From Loripinus fragilis (Eukaryota; Mollusca; Bivalvia; Lucinida; Lucinidae): 64,000 bases of DNA. The position numbers and the translations under genes are program-made. Under the pieces are notes generated by a model. That model had not been told where the DNA came from. It did not search any database and was given only the letters and a program-made list of their open reading frames with translations. The DNA is taken from NCBI GenBank assembly GCA_964019695.1, contig OZ026530.1, positions 45,369,716 through 45,433,715 on the forward strand, read 5' to 3'. Shown piece by piece: positions 42,456 to 54,275 of the stretch. Each line of letters begins with the position of its first letter. The stretch's first letter is position 1.

Positions 42456-43416
42456 CAGGGCTCGAAAATTGTACACGTCCGCTCGTATTTACGAGTGGAA
42501 GTTCGGTAAGGGCGAGTGGAAATTGCCATTTGCTAGTCGACAGGACGAGTAGATTTTTTTTTGGTTTTGTTATTATTTTTGAGGAAAAAAAAAGAACTAA
42601 CTAGCATGTTTTACAGCCTGCAAAAGCAACGCAAACACAGTGAAGAAAGATCGTTCGGTAGGTTTAAAATGTCACTAAAATGTGACCGGATGTTTACACT
42701 AGTCAGCAGTAAATGCAAACCGGTAAAATCTGGTTGATCTTTGAACTAAATACCAGGACACATTAGAAAATCAACTCGGCCTAAGGGTTTTGAAAGTATA
42801 AAGCCGACGTTCCTGATTTTATCTCTGTATACGAAAACGAATTCTGCCGAGGTGCAGCACATGAAGCATATTATGATTCTTATTCTCATTATGCTGACAA
42901 TCTCACCAACAACTGCTGAATGTGACTGAGAGAGGTTTTAGCTCAGTTAACAATATTAAAACCACTGCAAGAACAAGCATGAAACTGGAAGCTTTGTCTA
43001 GTCTTGTTAGAATTAAGGTTGATGGTCCTGATCTTATGGAATACAATCCCACAGAAAGCATTATAAACTGGTTAAACAGTGGTTAAGGGACTAGACACAT
43101 TAAGGGGCATATATGTACTAATCCGAAGGGTCCAAAGGCTGCTGCACCTCAGTCTGATGCAGATGACTGAATAGTCTGATGGCTGAAAGGGAATAGTGTA
43201 AACCACAGTTTTATTTGTTTTGACATATATTTATTACTAGTCAGTTGATGTCACATGTCACATAAAACTAATTGTAAATAAGTTACTGAATTATGTGTTT
43301 TGTCTCTTTTAAAATACCAGACTAAAGGACGAGTTCAACTTGGGTAAGGACGAGTGAAAACTTTAGACCACTTGCCCCACAGGACGAGTAGGTCCAGAAA
43401 AAATTTTCGAGCCCTG
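42456..43416 (+). mobile_element. hAT-type element, internally deleted
   Basis: Perfect 15-bp terminal inverted repeats CAGGGCTCGAAAATT / AATTTTCGAGCCCTG enclose 961 bp. CAGGG-starting ends are typical of hAT transposons. Flanks TGAAGCTT and TAAGCCAT are not a clean 8-bp duplication. A subterminal 'ACGAGTGGAA(G/A)TT...GGTAAGG' motif occurs near both ends. Only the C-terminal part of the transposase is left. Confidence 0.88.
42890..43087 (+). pseudogene. hAT transposase C-terminal dimerisation region
   Basis: After a 4-nt insertion that breaks the frame in the CERGFS motif, the sequence reads 'SSVNNIKTTARTSMKLEALS', 'VRIKVDGPDL' and 'INWLNSG', then stops. This is the conserved C-terminal hAT signature (E.ERGFS..N.IK...R). 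The N-terminal zinc finger and catalytic core are absent. Confidence 0.85.
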
Positions 43417-43502
43417 TAAGCCATGCTAAGAACTTTTCAAATGACCCTCGTATATATATCATCCAATAACCTTGTGTGAAGTAAGAGTGATGCCAGATTA
43501 AC

Positions 43503-43809
43503 GAGGGTCTGGATGGCGGGGGTCTGGTATTCACTGTTCATTAAAAATTTAGCCCATTATTCATCTCATTAAAATTTTGGGTTATTCATTAAAATAAGAC
43601 CAATTATTCAGTAAAAGTAAGAAAGGCGGCAAAGAAATCTGATTATTCGCTATTCATTTAAATTTTTTCTTCAATTCATTACAAGAATAGTATTATTCAT
43701 TAAATTTTAGGCCCTAATTATTCACTATTCATTATTTTTTGGCTCATTATTCACTATTCATATAAAAAGGACCATTATCCACTAATCATTATGCCCCATC
43801 CAGACCCTC
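43503..43809. mobile_element. MITE with 14-bp TIRs and an internal minisatellite
   Basis: The ends GAGGGTCTGGATGG and CCATCCAGACCCTC are perfect inverted repeats, flanked by ATTAAC on both sides (43497-43502, 43810-43815). The interior consists of variable 30-34-bp units of 'ATTATTCACTATTCATTAAA' plus short spacers. Length is 307 bp. Confidence 0.88.
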
Positions 43810-43815
43810 ATTAAC

Positions 43816-44882
43816 GAGATCAAATGAACGTTTCTAGGAATCAGAGAAAATTCAGCCATAAATTTCATATGTTTAGTTACCAAGTATTAAACACATAGTC
43901 AAGACCAGTCAGAATGTGGGTCCTTTCATTTTTGTTTGTTAGTACCTCTTTAAACTTTCTGGCCTGATTCGAAAAATGCCTAAATAACAAACTTCAGATC
44001 AAATCAGGAACCTGTGAAGATGAGACACAGGTCAGTAAAACTGTAATATTAAAAATTTTCGAGGAGGTTTATTTTCAGGAAACTTCGCGGATACGGAGTT
44101 TCGCGAAAATAAACCTCGAGAAAGGGCAAAACTCTTTTTCCTTTGCTTGCAGGTAATACATGCCAAAGTCACGAAATTTTAACGTGGCAAATATGTCTGT
44201 TTACGATATTCGCCAAAAAAAAATATTACGAAAACTTTCGAATTTCCCCTAGGGGGGAGGGGGTACTACAGCATGTACCCTTCACCCCAAAATATATTTG
44301 AAATTTTAGCAACCAAACAATATCCCCCATTCTATACCTTGACCGTAAGAAAAGACCCTAAAATGCATAGAAATGACCCCTAAATATAGTCCAGTTTTAT
44401 AATGACTCCAAAAAATATCCACAAAATCTTTATGACCAAAATAGTTTTTGTTTTTTTTTGAAAACCCCCAAATTTATTGAAATTCAAAATTTTGAACCCC
44501 AAAGGATGAACCGTGCCTACGTATGTATGAAAATATCAAAGTACCCCCCACCCTGGGAGCCATATGCATCCAGATGGGCCTCATCGCGCGAAAACCTGTC
44601 TTCGGGGTTTCCAACAAAGTCAGATTCAAACCAGTCTGCTCAGCTACAGAGAATAACTAGAAAATTCAAAAATTCAACTGAAGCAATTTTATGTATGATA
44701 CTTTCCAAAAAGCGAATAACAACTGCGCTGATCAGATTGCATGGATGCCCTGGCTAGTCTGCGCCTGTGTTGTTTGCAAACCCTGAAGACAGGGTTTCTC
44801 TCGTCGAGACCCAAATAAAGTTAAAAAAAGCTCTACTCTTTACACGGGTGGTAAACCTAGGAACTACCACGAAATTGTGTTA
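43816..44882. other. No gene; one inverted repeat
   Basis: A short foldback, GAGGTTTATTTTC ... GAAAATAAACCTC with inner GAAACTTCGCGGATACGGAG, lies at about 44064-44112. A weak 99-codon frame at 44458-44757 shows no family resemblance. Confidence 0.45.
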
Positions 44883-45148
44883 ACATACTGGATGAACTTT
44901 AGAGAAAACCATTTGCATGAACATGACCTACAAGTATTCGACTACAATATTTAGAAGTATTTTCGCCCAAAATATAGAAAAATATAAATTTTCAATTTTT
45001 GCTTATGAATTTTTCAAGGTCAAATTGAAAAATTATAAATAATACCAGAAAAACATAATATTGGGTCAAAATACTTCTAAATATTGTAGTAGAATAATTG
45101 TAGGTCATGTTCATGCAAATCGTTTTCTCTAAAGTTCATCCAGTATGT
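44883..45148. mobile_element. MITE with about 92-bp inverted repeats
   Basis: ACATACTGGATGAACTTTAG and the following 75 bases are inverted at 45055-45148 with few differences. TA lies next to CTGGATG at both ends, so a Tc1/mariner-type TA duplication is possible. No coding sequence. Confidence 0.82.
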
Positions 45149-46040
45149 CACAGCATTGTTAACGGTATCAAACCAGGAAGTAACTCTAAAAAGACTGATA
45201 AGAATGCTGCCGATTGCTCTAAAGCTGTATGTTGGGGCGTAAAGTGATCTATGTGAGATGTATAAGTTGTTCATACAACAATGTGGCTAAAGGTATCCGT
45301 CTTCTTGACAAAAAAGCAATTCTTGTTTATTCAGGAAAATTTTCATGCATGCAAGTAAGAGCTTTTGAAAGATATGTCCTGAAAACAAAGTCCCACAAAA
45401 ATGGGAGGAATAAACCATTCCAATGTCTGACTCATAGCAGAACCACCACATAAGAACTGAAAGCGGCCAACGCCACATATGAAAGAGTCGGAGTGGCAGA
45501 GGGGACTTAAATTTATTTAAATGACCATATCTTTGTCCTAGATTATACTGTTGTTAAAACATAAACACATAATTTGCTGGCGTGGAGGCTTCTTAAATAA
45601 TGCAATGTATCACCATAGCACTGTGGCGTATCCAAGTCACAACGGAAATAGTTTTTTGACGAAAATAGAGACGGTTTAGATGACGACATTAGAAGAAACG
45701 AAATGCTGAAGAAAAACATCTTCTGTCCAAAAGAAAAAGAGATCGTTCTGTCAGTGGAATTTTGTTTTAAACAATTACGTTTAAGCTCCAATTACAGTAA
45801 CTAACATTTCACGAGTTGTTTTCCATTGCAGATTTTCTATTGAAATGTGTCGGTTTTATGACGAAGTAGTTACGGTTTTTATGATGATTTAAAAACAGTG
45901 TTCATGTTTTATGACGAAAACTTTTCTTTTGATTTTAGAGAGTCTTCAATATTTAAGACGCTAAGACTTAGTTGTTGTACTGAAAACACTAATGCCTTAA
46001 ATGTGCGCCGAAAATGCTATATTTTCGATTGATTAGTGGA
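45149..46040. other. No recognised feature
   Basis: Short open frames only. 'TATGACGAA' words recur around 45650-45920 but without a regular period. Confidence 0.35.
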
Positions 46041-46044
46041 TCTT

Positions 46045-46610
46045 AACCCACATTCATTAAAACTTAAGATCATCGGAAAATGGGTTGCTACACATACCAT
46101 TGTCACATACGACACTCTTTGATAACTCCTATACTTGCTCAGCCCCAAAACTATGGAAAGCTTTACCTCACACGGTCATAGCTTCTGGTTCACTGATGAC
46201 TTTCAAGAAAAATATTAATCTTTGTTTTAACTCTTAATCAAAGAGATAAGATCTGGTTACTATTATAGAAAAGTATTCAGTGATATCCAGAGACCCTAAT
46301 TATTACTAGACTCCAGATTCTTATTTATGTTTAAAATGCAGCTATTTTATATGTTTCAAACATTGCAAAGTTGTATGCGCGCGATCTATAATGTTTACTT
46401 CGTCTTAACATTATGATATGGTGTAAGTCACTTTTAAGTATGTTTTAGTATGATTTACTGTGATGCTTATTGTTTTAATCCAGCGGTATCTGCTGGTCTG
46501 TGTCGTATATATGTTTTATTGTTTAGTAATATGTTGCAGAGGGCCGCAAGGTTGAATAGTTATCTTAGCTATTTGTGTCACCCTCTATAAAATGGTATAA
46601 ATAAATAAAT
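46045..46610 (+). mobile_element. LINE 3' end (non-LTR retrotransposon)
   Basis: A frame near 46110-46238 reads 'YTCSAPKLWKALPHTVI' then 'LMTFKKNINLCF' before a stop, the C-terminal end typical of CR1/L2-like LINE reverse transcriptases. A 3' UTR and an ATAAATAAAT tail follow at 46595-46610. The rest of the element is missing. Confidence 0.78.
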
Positions 46611-47470
46611 GCTTGGCTTATATGGGTTAAGCGATATACTCACATAATAGTATCTATTTTTACGTAATTTAGTGTATAGTATAGAACCAAATCAGCTGGA
46701 TCCTGAAGCAAGCTGATCAGGTTGCATACTGTTTTCTGCTCTTCTTGTAATAATGCATTTAATTCTATTAAGTGGAACCCTGCAAGTCAGTTGGATTTAA
46801 AGTGGGGAAAAGTGTAGTAAAGCATGGTATGGGTTCAGAATTTGTTGCCTTGTTTGTATAAATTGACATGCTTAATTACTTACACTAGATGCTGCTCTAG
46901 TACCATCATATTCATTTCTGAACTATTTCTGCTACATTTGTCATTCTTACCAGGTCTTTACTAAAACCTTTGCATTTCGTTTCGGTGAAGACTTTAAAAT
47001 TTTAAAGATTCATTTGAAGATATAGCAGATCCTGTTTTGAAATCAGTATAGAACCAAATCAGCTGGATCCTGAAGCAAGCTGATTGGGTTGCATACTTTT
47101 TTCTGCTCTACTTGTAGTAATGCATTTAGTTCTATTAAGTGGAGCCCTGGGTGGTCAAGGTAGTTATGGTCATTTATTGGGTGCAGTTTAACCAGCATTT
47201 TATGACTCATGATGCAGCTGACCCTTTGCTGCAATTGTTGTCTGTTAATAACCTTTAATTTGCAAACAGTTTTGGAACCAGATCAGGACCAACAAAATGT
47301 TGAGCCAGATCTTGATCCTAACTGTTTGACTCTCTAATGGTGTTTAAGAAGGAATTACTCTTGAAAATATCAAATTAACCCTTGTCCTGCTGAACCTAGA
47401 TATATCCCGTTTTTTGAAATAGTGTGGAAACTGATCAGCTGACCAGGATCCACTTTTGTGCATTCAGTTC
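46611..47470 (+). repeat. Tandem repeat of about 365 bp plus related sequence
   Basis: GTATAGAACCAAATCAGCTG with about 110 following bases at 46677 recurs at 47045. Related 'GATCAGG/GATCCTGA' words continue to 47470. No gene is present. Confidence 0.7.
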
Positions 47471-47479
47471 ATGGTCTAG

Positions 47480-47672
47480 CCAAAATTTAGCTTTAAGCTT
47501 TGGGATTGTTTTGCTCAGTAGTACACGGTTTAATAATTTAAATTTGATAGTTTGTGTAAACTTGTTCTATTTTGTGTGTGTACATATTATTTATTTTGAG
47601 GGCCTCATGGAAGTTTAGTTGTTCTACTAAATGTTGTCACCCTCTTTAAATAAAGACTTTGCACCATTACTT

Positions 47673-47705
<33 letters not shown>
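47480..47705 (+). mobile_element. LINE 3' UTR with (CTTA)n tail
   Basis: 'GTTGTCACCCTCTTTAAATAAAGACTT' style ending resembles the LINE 3' end at 46560-46600 (TGTGTCACCCTCTATAAAATGG). It runs into about eight CTTA units. No coding sequence remains. Confidence 0.6.
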
Positions 47706-47711
<6 letters not shown>

Positions 47712-49225
47712 TACAAAAAAGCTTACTCTGTTTCAGTTTAATACGTTGTTTGTAACGATCCTCAAATTTAGCCTTACACATTTATGCGAAATTCTTTATA
47801 TTTTAGAATCTTTTACAAATACTTTGCTACAAACATATATACCCATTAATGCCTAGTTTTTAAGGAGTTCTAGTGATAAGGCGTATATTTTCCCTAGTTG
47901 ACATGATTACAAAAGCTAATATTTCATATTGCCCTAATATTTTTAAAATTGGACTGTTTCTGTAGTAAAATATGCATAGAAAGCATCAAAATAGGTTTCA
48001 AAGCGATCCATCTTTTACAAAGCCGTGAAAACTTGCAGCTTCTACTCCCACCCCTCATTTTACGTCTTTAGACTGGGTGCCGTTTAGACGATAGTTTTAG
48101 TAAATCCTTTGCAGGTTTTCGAAAAGTAAAATTGCTAAAATATTACGGATATAAGTGCCCTTCATTTCCAAACCTTTGCGGTATTCCTTCTGCGCATGTG
48201 TACGAAATAAATTTAAAATTGTGACGTTTGTCATTGAAAAGATGAAACTGGCGTCTTTCATTTTGTTCTTAGATGCTTCCCCCCTAGACCCAAGATGCCT
48301 TTTGGACAATCAAATGTCGCTATACAAATATATAACATATGTAAATGGCGTCTTGGGTCTAGGGGGGGAAAGGGGTTGTATAAGCGAAAGAAGACATCAA
48401 ATATCTGACAAAAATAGACCACTTTGCAAGATGGTCGTTTTTATTGTACATCAACTGTATAAATAGTTTTACTGTACATAGCGTGGTTCCCTGTTTAACG
48501 GTCTAGTTCCCATATATGTTACTGAGTTACAAGCACAGTTTGATGATCGAAAAAATTCTCACTCAATAAGAAGTAGAGTTATTACATGCATGAAGGAAAC
48601 CCCCTTTTAAATATACAAATTGGGGCCAATGGTACATCGACGGCTCGTCTATATATATTTGTTGAATGTGCCTAGTTTCTCCAGTCGTTATTTCAGCAAA
48701 ATAAAACGAACATCTCGTTTAGGGAGATTGCTCGCATTATCGCTAGAAATTCTTTGTCCCTGAATTTTACTAGAATTCCCCATAAAGTTACAGGGCGTTT
48801 TCGTGTATTTAAAATAGCTGCAAAAAGCTTAATCACGTCGAAGATTTGTTAACTGTGGAAAATGCGAGGTTCTATCGAGCTGTTTAATCAGTTTTCATTT
48901 CCAGTGTGTTAAAGCCGTTTATTTGTGGTCACGAACTTAGCCATATACTATTTATGCATGTATATATTACTGTATACATGTTAATAAGGTTCAGCAAACT
49001 CTCCCATGTACGAAGAGCATAGTCATTCGGAAGCTGAGTCTCGCTACCGAAGTGCCCCAGGCAAACCCCTTCCCGCAATCACAATGTTGACTTGGCTGTC
49101 CATGTTACCATTCTAGTGGTCCCATGTTACCATTCTTGTGGTCTCTCAATGCTCCTACTGAAAAGTGTTTCTTGTTATATTTACTCCGTGTTATTGATAG
49201 GCGACACCTGCACATTCCGTTGTAC
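47706..49225. other. No gene; 20-bp-arm inverted repeat
   Basis: CCCCCTAGACCCAAGATGCC at about 48281 is inverted at about 48346-48367 (GGCGTCTTGGGTCTAGGGGG), one mismatch, with 45-60 bp between arms. The remainder shows no recognised feature. Confidence 0.55.
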
Positions 49226-50335
49226 TTAAATGACTTGCATCTGTATATTTGTAATGATATTGTTTCTACCAAAATTTATGATGAACGTGACGACTTTGAT
49301 TTTGAAATTGTCAATTTCCCATTTTAGATGGTGATGTTCCTCGCTCTACATCCTATGGAGTCTATATCCCTCAACTCATTTGTTTTGCTAGAGCATCTAG
49401 CTATATTACTGACTTTAACACTTGCAATAAATTTAACTCAGAAACTTCTTAAACAAGGCTATTGGTATCATAACTTTCGCAAAACCTTTGCTAAATTTTA
49501 TAGACGATACTATGATTTGATATATAAATTCCAAGTTGGACTTAAATATCTCCTGCGCAAAGGACTTTCGGAACCTGAAATTCTATGATGACTTGTTGTA
49601 TAAATTGATGATGTTGGCGCTAATAATTTGTCAGCGCAGTTCATTAAAATAATTTCCCATAATAAAAAGATTGGCTGTAACATTAATGTATAACAACAGA
49701 CTGCATGCTTGGTGGTCAACCCAATCACGGTTGGCAACTTTGCTTTCCTCTTTAATTGCACGATGGTGGGTCGGACTTCAGACTCTATGACAGTTCCGAC
49801 TTAAAGAATTATCTATTGATGATATGGTAGGGGCCTGATGCTTTGGCTGATTGTCAAGCCCACTGGGGTTTACCTGTTGGATTTCTTTTGCTCCGTTATT
49901 CAGTTTTATTTACTGTTGAGTCCTTATCTTTGATTTATCTCCTTTTTATATCTTGATTTAAATGTTCTAGGAGATGATTCATTGATAAGTAATGGGTCTT
50001 TCATGCAAACCAAACATCAATGTGTCTTGATACACATCTGAACTAAGGTCGAGGTCGGTGCACCGTTAAACTGGTTAAGCCCTCCAGTAAAATATTTTAC
50101 TGACCACTCCAAGGCGGTACTTGTTTTGTGGATCTTTCATGTATTTCCTGTCTTGTGTTTGCTGTGCCTTTGTGCGCGGCTGTTTATGTGTGCCTTGTGT
50201 TCACCTACTGGGAAAGGGCTGACCTCTTGGCTCTCGTTTGTGGTGTTTGTGAGTTTGTCACTTTCCCATTGGTATCCTGGGTCAGGTGTGGTACTTGATT
50301 GTATAGATTCCTGATCTTTGCATCCTTTCTTACTT
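49226..50335 (+). mobile_element. Penelope-like element, second 5'-truncated copy
   Basis: From TTGCATCTGTATATTTGTAA it follows 38430-39005 closely, then the spacer and the roughly 300-bp tail (49993-50335). A TAG at 49326-49328, frameshifts near 49328, 49440 and 49580, and other changes inactivate it. 'IYDERDDFDFEIVNFPF' is recognisable. Only the last third of the reverse-transcriptase frame is present. Confidence 0.9.
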
Positions 50336-50377
50336 CCACATGAGTAGGACTTTCTCTTTGCATGGGTATTGAATTGT

Positions 50378-50992
50378 CTATAGAAGTGTGCCCTTCTGAA
50401 GAAGGTTAGGAACATAATTGACATTTGTGGCTGTATTCATGAACACACGCTCTGTAAAGGCCAGTGTCTTTCTGCTTTTGAATTCTTTCGAACACAGTTC
50501 ACATAGGTGGATTGTACAGGTGCATTCTAAAAGATCTTGTTTTGAGCCCGGCTTTGAGTATGTATACATATCTTGCAAAGAGAAAAAAAGGAAAATTTCA
50601 AGTATGGTCCAGTATATCTTCCACTGTTCTGTTAAGCCACTTTGATTTTTCTTGAAGTACTGCCAGTTTTTATAGGCTTCTTGATTTTCGTCTGGCGTCA
50701 GGTGATTGATCCCTGTTGTAAAGTCCATAGGGTGTCGCCATTTGTCGCCATACAGATAGTTACATATTCTCTTGTCAATGTCTTCCATCAAATGGTAGAT
50801 GTTCAGGCCCTCTAATGCTAGAGCATGACATCCATTATCTTCGATCCATTCCCTTAGAGAAGTCCACAGACACACATCATGGTATTTCTGACTTGGGTGG
50901 TTCATTTTGCATCCCTGACATTCATGCTTCACACAGTCACCAACAGCCATCTTTAGACAAGTCATTATGGCTTGTTTTAGAAGCCTCTTCAT
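50378..50992 (-). CDS. Polinton-associated Cys-rich ORF, 204 aa
   Basis: An open frame contains 'CQGCKMNHPSQKYHDVC', a Cys/His-rich motif I associate with uncharacterised Polinton/adintovirus-type proteins, and a later CxxC (LCELCSKEF) that may be another zinc-binding pair. It lies downstream of the capsid gene in the same orientation. Function is unknown. Because its neighbours are broken, this frame may be open by chance of age rather than by selection; the true start is uncertain. Confidence 0.55.
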   Translation of the reverse strand: MKRLLKQAIMTCLKMAVGDCVKHECQGCKMNHPSQKYHDVCLWTSLREWIEDNGCHALALEGLNIYHLMEDIDKRICNYLYGDKWRHPMDFTTGINHLTPDENQEAYKNWQYFKKNQSGLTEQWKIYWTILEIFLFFSLQDMYTYSKPGSKQDLLECTCTIHLCELCSKEFKSRKTLAFTERVFMNTATNVNYVPNLLQKGTLL

Positions 50993-51119
50993 AAGATGCC
51001 CTCATTGTCTTCTACTTCTTTCTGTAAGGTACTTTTCTCATCTAATGGCTGGGATGTTGCACTGTATGCATCTGTTTAGTACATCAACTCCTGTTCAATG
51101 AAGTATCCTGCATTCATCT

Positions 51120-52599
51120 TTAGTAATCTGTGGTAACTTCTATAAGTCTGTTGATTTCTATCAGGTTGTCAAACTCTGCATACACAAGCACGTTGATCGT
51201 CTTGGCAAGTGCTGATGCAAACTGAAGCTCCAATCTGAGGTTCGCAGTTTTTATAGGGTGCAAATGAGCCTGATCGGCTGCTTGATCTGGTGTCAAATCA
51301 TATCCCCCAAAAACAGTAACCGCCTTTGTAATCTTCATAATCAATATTGCAATGTTGGACCTGATTTTGACTTCTAATGCTTGATAAACAGATAGGAAAG
51401 ATCTGAGATACTGATCATTTCCAAATCTAGGTTCAAATGGTTTTCCATAGACACTATGTTCGTCACAAGTGACATCCATTTTACTTAGATTGAAATGTTG
51501 GAAAAAGAAAGTATTTGTATCCAAAGTCCCATTAAATGCCTCATTTGTTACTAAACCAATAAAATCTCGTTTTGGAAGTTGACCTGTGAGAAGATGATCT
51601 TCAATTTTAGATCTAGTGCCACTACTGATTGTAAAAGTTTTGACTTCAATTCTTCTGATTGGAAATTTAGTATTATGATGAGCAATAGTTTAATTCATTT
51701 CATTGTTAATGGCAGGTAGAAGCTGAACATTTCTTACTCTCAAGATAGAAGTATCAATTTTGATTTTTGCAGGAGAATCATCACTCATCAGACAAAACTG
51801 ATGAGATGATCGATTTAGTCTAAGTTTGAATTCTAAGCCATTTGGCAAATACTTCTCCCGCAAAGCTAGATCCAATGTAATTTATCCTGAAGCTCCACTG
51901 ATATGCTTTTGCAACGCATTTGCTACAATCAGTGATAGATGCATTTGACATATCTTCAAAAGCTCCAGGTTCATCCTCCGACCAAAATTCTGCTTCTTTC
52001 AGTTGATTATCTTTGACATCAGAACCATAAGAAAACAATTTTCAAGATATGCTCTGTATGGATACGTGTCTGAATTTGTGATCACTTTATTGTTGATATA
52101 CAAATCGATGCCTCTGAACATACTGTGAAAAAAGTTGTTAATTGGAAACTCTTTTGCATCCATTTCAAGATCTTCACCTGTTTGTTGTAAGATTCTGAAT
52201 TTCATACAGGTAGGCTTTAGACAAATCAGTGTAAAACTCAGTGTGAGGTGGAATTACAAATTCAATGGGTGCCTGATAACTATCGAGAGAAGCGATGGGA
52301 TGATAATCATTCCACTGAGTGCCTTGCGTCGATGTCACAGTGGGTGGAATGGACTCCATATCCAGTTCCGTTTTTGTGCAATAGCAAGAACCTTGTCAAA
52401 TTATTGTTCGTCAAATACATCTTTTTCAAATACTAGACGTTTAGTTGGTTTAAACGTTTTTACTCTGCTTTTATGACCTCTCTTAACAGTTTGGTGTCTA
52501 GATTGATACTGAGGCCTTTTTGTGTTTTTGAGGTGAATTTATAGCCAACTGATTTATAATAGACTGACCAAAAGATTTGAAAGCTGTTTTTTTATTCAT
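51120..52599 (-). pseudogene. Polinton major capsid protein (F54H12.2-like), broken
   Basis: About 490 codons from 52599 to the stop at 51120, close to the family's usual length. Characteristic parts are 'MFRGIDLYINNKVITNSDTY' followed by PYRAYLE (about 52060-52110), 'FFFQHFNLSKMDVTCDE' (about 51480) and a C-terminal 'LRLELQFASALAKTINVLVY'. The family forms double-jelly-roll capsomers of Polinton/adintovirus particles. Nonsense codons and frameshifts interrupt it near 52500-52360, 52030 and 51690-51530. It follows the small basic protein by two bases. Confidence 0.82.
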
Positions 52600-52847
52600 T
52601 TTAAAACTTGTTTTACATTTTTCCCTCCCACAATTTCTTTCAGAGCTTTAACTCTTTGATTTTTAGCTACTTTTCATACTTTTAAACTTGCTTTGGCGAC
52701 AGACTTTAAAATTGGAATCACTGTTCTCAGTGCAGCTTTAAAAACGGATTCTAAACCATTGCCATATTGTCTTGAAACGCCTCTGTACATGGGAAAGTCT
52801 CATCTCCCAGATTGAAGAGACATAGTGCTTCTCGATTGTTTCAACAT
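52596..52847 (-). pseudogene. Small basic Polinton protein (adenovirus pX/pVI-like)
   Basis: A short basic frame contains 'MYRGVSRQYGNGLESVFKAA', 'VIPILKSVAKA' and 'GGKNVKQVLK'. The 'YRG..xQ.GxGLxSxF' start and the following hydrophobic-basic helix are typical of the small protein encoded beside Polinton capsid genes. At least two in-frame stops occur. Its start overlaps the stop of the penton-like gene. Confidence 0.65.
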
Positions 52848-53557
52848 TATTCTTTCTGTCGAAAATGTAGTTTCTCTAACGTTTTCCCAGAGATAAATGG
52901 CACATTTTCACCTGTTTCACCTTTTATACTAATATCACTTGATCTATGAATGATTTTGCGACTGGTACGTAGTGTACATTGACAAATTCTTGATGTATAT
53001 GATTGTTTTCTCTTTTACTTTCAAATGGCAACACTCTCAAGATAGGTGCAGTAACATCACCAATAAATGTATAGCTTGCTAAATCAGGGAAAATGTAAAG
53101 TTGTTGAATTTTTGTATTTAAATCCACACAATATCTGAAAATGTATTTTCATTGGCTACTGGTTTATCGAAGTAATTTCTATCTACACCTAACATTTCGG
53201 CTTTGGCAAAATAACTTTGACATTCATAGGATCTTGAACATCAAGTTTGACACGAGTACTGTTTTGACCATAACTGATTGTAATGGTTGAGTTACTATTT
53301 TTCAGTATTTGTCCAAATCGAAAATTGACATATTTTTGAATTTCTTCAACTTTATGGCGTGGTGAAGCATAATAACCATTTTGGATCAATATTTTTTGGT
53401 CTACATAACCACCATAGTATGCACAATTATCTATCTCTTCACACATTTTTCTATCATAAAATCTCAAGATCACATAATTGTTTTCATTCGTAAGATTATT
53501 TACTTCAGTTGGAGATATGATTTCTACCAAACCCACTTCCAAATTATCTTTTTTCAA
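52847..53557 (-). pseudogene. Penton-like minor capsid protein of Polinton
   Basis: The upstream frame (53557-53189) holds 'GLVEIISPTEVNNL' and a beta-rich domain. After frameshifts near 53190 and a stop near 53125 the downstream part has 'SYTFIGDVTAPILRVLPF' and, at its end, PFISGKTLEKLHFRQKE. The VGD..xPLLR and PF..GK..xxLHFR motifs are those of the Polinton minor capsid (penton) family. Single jelly-roll penton proteins occupy capsid vertices. Confidence 0.7.
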
Positions 53558-53668
53558 TTTGTAGGGAATGACATATCATGTATTCTTTGAAAATGTACTA
53601 AGTGAACTATCACTCAAGAGTGTCAAATAGAAATTGTTCATGGTTTGAGTTTGGGTAAATGTGTTTCG

Positions 53669-53938
53669 TCAGTGGAAAGTGAGATTATCTTGTTTTCTAA
53701 ATTTTAAACCTGGTGATGGTAGTATGTAACCGATAGAACTTCTGAGTAAAATTAACCACAATTCTTTATCTAGATTTCTCAGACTGATTTGAACTAAAGA
53801 TGTGATAATAATCATGTACACAGCAATGATCTGAGCGAAAAAAGTGAAACGATTTTTAACAATTCGACCACAACCTTCTGTAGATTGTACTGAAGCAGTG
53901 TCACCACGTACAAATAATCCTCTGCGATCCATTTTCAT
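53669..53938 (-). CDS. Small Polinton membrane protein, about 89 aa
   Basis: An open frame starts MKMDRRGLFVRGDTA and has two hydrophobic stretches, 'FFAQIIAVYMIIITSLVQIS' and 'LWLILLRSSIGYILPSP', with a Lys/Arg-rich end. Proteins of this layout lie between integrase and capsid genes in Polinton/adintovirus-like elements; their role is not established. It appears unbroken, but short genes survive intact by chance. Confidence 0.6.
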   Translation of the reverse strand: MKMDRRGLFVRGDTASVQSTEGCGRIVKNRFTFFAQIIAVYMIIITSLVQISLRNLDKELWLILLRSSIGYILPSPGLKFRKQDNLTFH

Positions 53939-53952
53939 GCTTTTATACAAGA

Positions 53953-54275
53953 TCAGATTCTAAAATCCAACTGTAAAATTTGGGAAGAATGTCTACATGT
54001 TGCAAAGTGCAATGATGTGAAAAAATATTTCCACATGCGAGTTTTCAAAGTTCTTTGAAGCGTTCGTCAATATTGGCTTTGGTTTAAGGATTTTCAGTTG
54101 TGAGGAAATGAATCTTCTTAGTTTTCAATAAATTTTGAAATTCTTTATTTTTGAATTCAGTTCCTTTATCTGTTTGCAACTTATTTGGACATCATCCGCT
54201 TTTTAACACAGATTTGAAAGCAATTACTAAAGTTTTCCCAGTTTTATCTTTAAAAGGTACCACCCATGCATATTT
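53953..54275 (-). pseudogene. Polinton integrase, C-terminal half
   Basis: The frame reads 'KYAWVVPFKDKTGKTLVIAF', then LQTDKGTEFKN with the second catalytic Asp, and 'KKIHFLTTENP' followed by a stop and the helix carrying the catalytic Glu (IDERF). At least three nonsense codons are present. The gene continues in the fragment at 55311-55535; a 1-kb element splits it exactly after the 'IIDVFS' segment containing the first catalytic Asp. Confidence 0.85.
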
